Of a stretch of DNA of 64,000 nucleotides, positions 59,552 through 64,000 are shown piece after piece. The DNA is taken from NCBI RefSeq assembly GCF_009671205.1, contig NZ_CP045309.1:5970001-6034000 (forward strand), read 5' to 3'. How positions within the stretch are numbered: the first letter of the stretch is position 1; every line of letters begins with the position of its first letter. The notes under the pieces were generated by a model, which saw only the letters and a program-made list of their open reading frames with translations, ran no database searches and had not been told where the DNA came from. The position numbers and the translations under genes are program-made. The DNA is from Micromonospora terminaliae (GTDB lineage Bacteria > Actinomycetota > Actinomycetes > Mycobacteriales > Micromonosporaceae).

Positions 59552-59636
59552 CCGGACAATCTACGCAGCTTCCCTGGTCGGGCTCGGCCGTTCCGGGGGT
59601 TCCGTTCGTGTGACCGGCGACACTACGTTGTTACCC

Positions 59637-61286
59637 ATGCGTAGCACGATGATGGACGCCCCCCTCCAGGTCGCCCGGATCCTCGAACACGGCTCCACCG
59701 TGCACGGCACGGCCGAGGTCGTCACGTGGACCGGCGCCGAGCCCCGCCGGATGACGTACGCCGAGGTCGGCAGGACGGCCGCCCGGCTGGCCCACGCGCT
59801 GCGCGACGAGTGCGGGGTGACCGGCGACGAGCGGGTCGCCACCTTCATGTGGAACAACAACGAGCACCTGGTGGCCTACTTCGCCGTGCCCAGCATGGGC
59901 GCGGTGCTGCACACCCTCAACATCCGGCTCTTCCCCGACCAGGTCGCCTACATCGCCAACCACGCCGAGGACCGGGTGGTGCTCGTCGACACCACGCTGA
60001 TCCCCCTGCTGGCCCGGGTCATCGGTGAGATGACCACGGTGCGGCACGTGGTGGTGGTCGGCGGCGGCGACCCGGCCCCGCTGCTGGCGGCGACCGGCGA
60101 CCGGATCACCGTCCACCACTGGGACGCCCTGCTGGCCGACTGGCCCGACACCTTCGACTGGCCCGAGGTGGACGAGCGCGACGCCGCCGCCCTCTGCTAC
60201 ACCTCCGGGACCACCGGCAACCCCAAGGGCGTCGCCTACTCGCACCGCTCGATCTACCTGCACTCCCTGCAGGTGTGCATGCCGGAGGGCTTCGGCCTCG
60301 GCCCGAAGGACCGCGAGCTGGCCATCGTGCCGATGTTCCACGCTATGTCCTGGGGCCTGCCCTTCGCGGCGTTCCTCTCCGGCGCGTCGCTGATCATGCC
60401 GGACCGGTTCCTCCAGGCCGAGCCGATCGCCGCGATGATCGCCGCCGAGCGTCCCACCCTGGCCGGCGCGGTGCCGACCATCTGGACCGACCTGCTGTCC
60501 TACCTGGACAGCCACGACGTCGACACCTCCTCGCTGCAGGAGGTGATCGTCGGCGGCTCGGCCTGCCCGCCGTCGCTCATGCACGCCTTCCACGACCGGC
60601 ACCACATCGAGGTGATCCACGCCTGGGGCATGACCGAGATGTCGCCGCTGGGCTCGGTCTCGCGGCCGCCGGCCGGCGCGACCGGCGAGACGGCGTGGCG
60701 CTACCGCTACACCCAGGGCCGGGTGCCGGCCGGGGTCGCCGCCCGCATCGTCGGCCCGCTGGGCGAGCCGCTGCCCGCCGACGGGACGTCCGTGGGCGAG
60801 CTGGAGGTCCGCGGGCCGTGGGTGACCGCCCGGTACGTCGGCGACGACATCCCGGACGAGGAGAAGTTCCGGGACGGCTGGCTGCGGACCGGGGACGTCG
60901 GCACGTTGTCGCCGGACGGCTACATCACCCTCACCGACCGCGCGAAGGACGTCATCAAGTCGGGCGGGGAGTGGATCTCGTCGGTCGAGCTGGAGAACGC
61001 GCTCATGGCGCACCCCGCGGTGCTGGAGGCGTGCGTGGTGGGTGTGCCCGACGAGCGCTGGGACGAGCGGCCGCTCGCCACCGTGGTGGTGCGGGAGGGC
61101 GCCTCGGTCACCGCGGAGGAGCTGCGGGAGTTCCTGGCGACGTCCGTGGCGCGCTGGCAGCTGCCCGAGCGCTGGGCGTTCATCGACGCGGTCCCGAAGA
61201 CCAGCGTCGGCAAGTTCGACAAGAAGGTGGTGCGTTCCCGCTACGCGGAGGGCGACCTGGAGGTGCGGGAACTGACCGCGCCGTAA
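59637..61286 (+). CDS. fatty-acyl-CoA ligase (AMP-dependent synthetase)
   Basis: A 549-residue ANL enzyme: P-loop 'LCYTSGTTGNPKGVAYSHRS', 'VIHAWGMTEMSPLGSVSRPP' (A5 motif), 'DGWLRTGDVGTLSPDGYITL' and the A10 lysine in 'PKTSVGKFDKKVVR'. The A8 region 'DRAKDVIKSGGEWISSVELE' is complete. It is typical of medium/long-chain acyl-CoA synthetases of the FadD/AlkK type. The ATG at 59637 has no Shine-Dalgarno sequence, so the mRNA may be leaderless. The product feeds beta-oxidation or polyketide precursors. Confidence 0.92.
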   Translation: MRSTMMDAPLQVARILEHGSTVHGTAEVVTWTGAEPRRMTYAEVGRTAARLAHALRDECGVTGDERVATFMWNNNEHLVAYFAVPSMGAVLHTLNIRLFPDQVAYIANHAEDRVVLVDTTLIPLLARVIGEMTTVRHVVVVGGGDPAPLLAATGDRITVHHWDALLADWPDTFDWPEVDERDAAALCYTSGTTGNPKGVAYSHRSIYLHSLQVCMPEGFGLGPKDRELAIVPMFHAMSWGLPFAAFLSGASLIMPDRFLQAEPIAAMIAAERPTLAGAVPTIWTDLLSYLDSHDVDTSSLQEVIVGGSACPPSLMHAFHDRHHIEVIHAWGMTEMSPLGSVSRPPAGATGETAWRYRYTQGRVPAGVAARIVGPLGEPLPADGTSVGELEVRGPWVTARYVGDDIPDEEKFRDGWLRTGDVGTLSPDGYITLTDRAKDVIKSGGEWISSVELENALMAHPAVLEACVVGVPDERWDERPLATVVVREGASVTAEELREFLATSVARWQLPERWAFIDAVPKTSVGKFDKKVVRSRYAEGDLEVRELTAP

Positions 61287-61350
61287 CACTTTCCGGCGTA
61301 GCGTCGCCAGCACGGGTAGGACCTGTTCCTCGTGAACATTCCTCCCCAGA

Positions 61351-61387
61351 GGGCGGCCCCGGCGTTCGCACCGCGCCGGGGCCGCCC
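61351..61387 (+). terminator. acyl-CoA ligase terminator
   Basis: Perfect 14-base arms (GGGCGGCCCCGGCG at 61351 and its complement at 61374) around a 9-base loop, 65 bases past the stop. Confidence 0.75.
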
Positions 61388-61470
61388 GTCCATGCGGGGC
61401 GACCCGCAATGTCATTCTCGCGAAACTTGTTCGCCTCTGTCCCGATGATGGCGAAATACGTTTCGCGTTC

Positions 61471-62484
61471 TCACGTGTCGCTGGTCGTGATGAGCACCTT
61501 ACCGACCACCGAGTTCTCCACGGCCTCGTGCGCCGCCCGGGCCGCCTTCAGCGTGTGGTGGTGCAGCGGCAGGCCGGCCTCGTCGCCCACCCGGATGGCG
61601 CCCTGCGCCACCGCCGCCGCGATGTCGGTCACGGCCTGCGCCTTGGCCGCCTTCGGCGCCGTGTAGATCAGCACGAACTGCCAGCGGGCGTTCGGCATCA
61701 TGAGCGCCCGGATCGGCAGCGTCACCTGCTCGCCGCCGTCGTCCGCGTAGACGCAGACCGCACCCCCGGTGTGCAGCAACTGCACGTCGGCGGCGGCGTT
61801 GCGGGCGGCGGAGACCTCGACGATCGTGTGCACCCCGTGGGGCGCGACCTTGCGGACCTCCTCGACCACGTCCTGCTCGCGGTAGTTGATCACGAAGCTG
61901 GCCCCGGCCGCCGCGGCGAGCTGCGCCTTCTCCGGGCTGCTCACCGTGGCGATCACGCACGCGTCGGCCCAGCGGGCCAGCTGGATCGCCGCGTTGCCGA
62001 CCGCGCCCGCCCCGCCCTGCACCAGCACGACGTGGTCGCTCAAGGCGCCGGCGTGCAGCTTGTCCGGCATGAACTCGCCGGCCGTGAGGCAGCGGTGCGC
62101 GGTCATGAACGGGATGCCCAGCGCCGCGCCCAGGTCGAACGAGGCCGAGCCGAGGCTCACCGCGTGCCGGACCGGCACCACCGTGTACTCGCTGGCCGTG
62201 CCCCACGGCCGCTGCCAGGCCGCCTCCCAGAGCCAGACCCGCTCGCCGATGAGGATCTGGTCGACGCCCTCGCCGACCGCCTCGATCACCCCGGCGCCGT
62301 CCTGCCCGGGGATCTGCCAGCCCTGCGGCAGCGGCCAGGCGCGGCGAGCCTTCCAGTCGGTCGGGTTCACGCCGGCCACGGCCATCCGCACCAGCACCTC
62401 GCCCGGGCCCGGCTCCGGCACCGGCCGGTCCACCAGCTGGAGCACCGAGGCGTCCCCGTTGCTCTCGTACACGATCGCCTTCAT
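61471..62484 (-). CDS. zinc-type alcohol dehydrogenase-like/NADPH:quinone oxidoreductase (MDR)
   Basis: A 337-residue MDR protein: GroES-like domain ('GPGEVLVRMAVAGVNPTDWK', 'PGQDGAGVIEAVGEGVDQIL'), nucleotide-binding motif 'VLVQGGAGAVGNAAIQLARW', 'GASFVINYREQDVVEEV' and a C-terminal 'AREAL'-like helix 'LKAARAAHEAVENSVVGKVL'. The zinc-ligand cysteines are absent, which favours the quinone-oxidoreductase subgroup. GGAGGGGACGGCG precedes the ATG at 62484. Confidence 0.9.
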   Translation of the reverse strand: MKAIVYESNGDASVLQLVDRPVPEPGPGEVLVRMAVAGVNPTDWKARRAWPLPQGWQIPGQDGAGVIEAVGEGVDQILIGERVWLWEAAWQRPWGTASEYTVVPVRHAVSLGSASFDLGAALGIPFMTAHRCLTAGEFMPDKLHAGALSDHVVLVQGGAGAVGNAAIQLARWADACVIATVSSPEKAQLAAAAGASFVINYREQDVVEEVRKVAPHGVHTIVEVSAARNAAADVQLLHTGGAVCVYADDGGEQVTLPIRALMMPNARWQFVLIYTAPKAAKAQAVTDIAAAVAQGAIRVGDEAGLPLHHHTLKAARAAHEAVENSVVGKVLITTSDT

Positions 62485-62593
62485 CGCCGTCCCCTCCGCC
62501 GTCCTGCGGGCTGCGCTACCCGGACGCCCCGCGATCATTCCGATCGGGCGCACCCCGGAAACCGTACAACCGGGCGGTCCGCGGACATCAGCC

Positions 62594-63256
62594 TCAGCCG
62601 AGCCGCTCCACCACCTCCGGGGTGAGCGCGTCGATCGAGGGCAGCAGTGCGGCCGTCAGGGCCACCGCGTCCGGATCCAGCGGGTACGAGCCGTGGGGGA
62701 CGGCCACCACCCGGCAGCCCGCCGCGGCCGCCGAGCGGACCCCGTTCGAGGAGTCCTCCACGGCCACGCACCGGGCCGGGTCCACGCCGAGCCGCGCCGC
62801 CACCGCGAGCCACACGTCCGGCGCGGGCTTGCCCCGGACGGTCTCCTCGGTCGACAGGGTCGCGCCGAACACGTCGGTCAGGCCCGTCGCGTCCAGCGCC
62901 GCCGCGATCAGCCGGGTGGGCGAGGAGCTGGCCAGCCCCAGCGGCCACCGCGCGGCCGTGCGGCGCACGACCGCGTCCGCGTCGTCGATCAGGGGTACGC
63001 GCTGCGCGTACCGCCGGGTCATCTCCGCCACGACCTCGGTGGCGACCTGCTCGGGGGTGCGGTCGACGCCCAGCTCGCCGCTGAGGTACGCGGCCCACTC
63101 GCCGGTGCTCATCCCCATGAGCCGGCGCTGGGTGTCCGGCTGCCAGGTGCCCCCGTGCTCGGCCACGTACGCCCGCCGGACCTCCTCCCAGACCGGTTCG
63201 GAGTCCACGATCACGCCGTCCAGGTCGAAGAGCACCGCGTCCACCACGTACCCCAT
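62594..63256 (-). CDS. HAD-family phosphatase (beta-phosphoglucomutase-like subgroup)
   Basis: A 220-residue HAD hydrolase: motif I 'AVLFDLDGVIVDSEPVWEEV' with nucleophile Asp11, cap helices, motif II 'LGLASSSPTRLIAAALDA', motif III Lys in 'RGKPAPDVWLAVAARLGVDP' and motif IV 'CVAVEDSSNGVRSAAAAGCR'. The subgroup includes sugar phosphatases and beta-phosphoglucomutases; the substrate is unknown. Starts 20 bases after the preceding gene's stop, so the pair may be an operon. Confidence 0.92.
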   Translation of the reverse strand: MGYVVDAVLFDLDGVIVDSEPVWEEVRRAYVAEHGGTWQPDTQRRLMGMSTGEWAAYLSGELGVDRTPEQVATEVVAEMTRRYAQRVPLIDDADAVVRRTAARWPLGLASSSPTRLIAAALDATGLTDVFGATLSTEETVRGKPAPDVWLAVAARLGVDPARCVAVEDSSNGVRSAAAAGCRVVAVPHGSYPLDPDAVALTAALLPSIDALTPEVVERLG

Positions 63257-63275
63257 CCTGCCGGAACGGGGGCGC

Positions 63276-64000
63276 TCAGCGGGCCGGAGCCGACGCGTCC
63301 CTCGCGGACCCGCGCTGCGCGGGCAGGCCGATCGGGGCCTTCGGCGGGATGATCGTGCGGCACCGGGTGGCGATGGGTTCGAGCAGTTCGCGCAGCCGCG
63401 CGGTGCGCTCCGCGCCGAGCGCCCGCCACGGCCCGAGGGCGGCCCGGTCGGTGGCCTCCTCGACGGCCCGGAAGGTCTCGGTGCCGTGCCCGGTCGGCTC
63501 CCGGCCGGCGGTCAGCCAGCCCGCCTCGACCAGCCGCTCCTCGGCCGCGGCCCACTCCTCGTCGGTCCAGCCCCGGGCCGGCTGGTGGAACTCGCGGGAC
63601 TGGTCGGCCCGGCACCGCCAGGCCACCACCTCGACGGGCGTCAGGCCGGTCGTGACCAGCGCGGCCACGTGCCCGTCGCCCCGGTGCTCGCGCAGCGTCG
63701 TGGCGGCCTGCCAGAGCCGGGCCAGCGGGTATTCGCCCCGGGGCAGGGCGGCGTTGACCGCGCCGAGCACGCGGCCGGCCGTCTCGACCTGCCCGGCCGC
63801 CTCCTCCAGCAGGTCGGCGGCCTCGACCAGGTGCGACTCGGGCAGCTCGTAGGTGAACTCGGCGAGGGCCTGCACGGCGCCGGTGAGCCGGGCGCGCAGT
63901 GCCTCCTCCGGCGTGGCCAGCCGCCACACCGAGGGCAGCGCCCGGGCCACCATCGACGGCGCGAAGCTGAAGAAGGCGGCCACCACGGTCGGCGCGGCGA
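63276..64000 (-). CDS. SCO6745-family protein, N-terminus beyond window
   Basis: The 241 visible codons continue past base 64000; the first in-window GTG (63986) is internal to the conserved 'VVAAFFSFAPSMVARALP' block, so the start lies outside. 'WRLATPEEALRARLTGAVQA', 'GEYPLARLWQAATTLREHRG', 'HVAALVTTGLTPVEVVAWRC', 'WTDEEWAAAEERLVEAGWL' and 'ELLEPIATRCRTIIPPKAPI' are typical of the SCO6745 family, helical proteins with a winged-helix-like C-terminus. Function unknown. Confidence 0.82.
   Translation of the reverse strand, partial: AAPTVVAAFFSFAPSMVARALPSVWRLATPEEALRARLTGAVQALAEFTYELPESHLVEAADLLEEAAGQVETAGRVLGAVNAALPRGEYPLARLWQAATTLREHRGDGHVAALVTTGLTPVEVVAWRCRADQSREFHQPARGWTDEEWAAAEERLVEAGWLTAGREPTGHGTETFRAVEEATDRAALGPWRALGAERTARLRELLEPIATRCRTIIPPKAPIGLPAQRGSARDASAPAR

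Overview
The window is high-GC DNA from a filamentous actinomycete. Gene content and order point to Micromonosporaceae (Micromonospora-like): a Tad pilus cluster with Ssd, the bldG locus, a proton pyrophosphatase, topA, an MFS-thymidylate kinase fusion, DNA polymerase III delta', YbaB and a RicT-like PSP1 protein lie together in the order known from Streptomyces and relatives. Many starts are GTG, and stop/start overlaps of 4 bases (ATGA or GTGA) are common. The family assignment is inference; no rRNA gene is present to confirm it.

Layout. 1-2370 is accessory DNA: the N-terminal 542 codons of an MmeI-like single-chain restriction-modification enzyme, a small CxxC protein with an in-frame stop just upstream, and an IS110-type transposase scrap. 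2368-6353 holds an XRE regulator divergent from an SDR oxidoreductase, a membrane protein, and an ECF-type sigma factor translationally coupled to a membrane-anchored partner. 6562-12126 is a seven-gene Tad/Flp secretion operon in which TadB carries two tandem repeat arrays. 12234-16595 has a LURP-one-like protein, a small gene beside an orphan LacI-type operator, an MrfA-type helicase, and bldG with its degenerate anti-sigma partner. 16896-24712 runs from hppA to topA and a DUF559-like protein. 24716-28142 is a small redox/aldolase unit around a TetR gene with two abutting palindromes. 28291-34364 is the tmk-fusion/holB/ybaB/WXG-like/ricT block.

At 36352 a tRNA-Thr(CGT) gene begins an integration hotspot. 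The 44-base tRNA 3' part recurs at 40306 and, with two changes, at 42142. Integrase 3' ends follow the first and third copies, so this is a tandem array of decayed integrative elements. The cargo includes a lower-GC 552-residue P-loop ATPase of the Sll1717 type, an S1-like small protein, a membrane protein and an exported protein.

From 42397 to the right edge the DNA is ordinary accessory chromosome: a hydrolase, a reductase, a lipoprotein, two SRPBCC proteins, a methyltransferase stub, GNAT, PPOX flavoprotein, DUF2231 and Hsp20 proteins. A glycan group (GT9, GT2 and a bifunctional HldE with a roughly 110-residue insert) follows. Then come a DJ-1/PfpI protein, a 14-helix drug exporter, an esterase, a LysR regulator divergent from an EamA transporter, Nudix, acyl-CoA ligase, quinone oxidoreductase and HAD phosphatase genes, and a SCO6745-like protein cut by the window end. 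No rRNA genes, CRISPR arrays or intact insertion sequences were seen.
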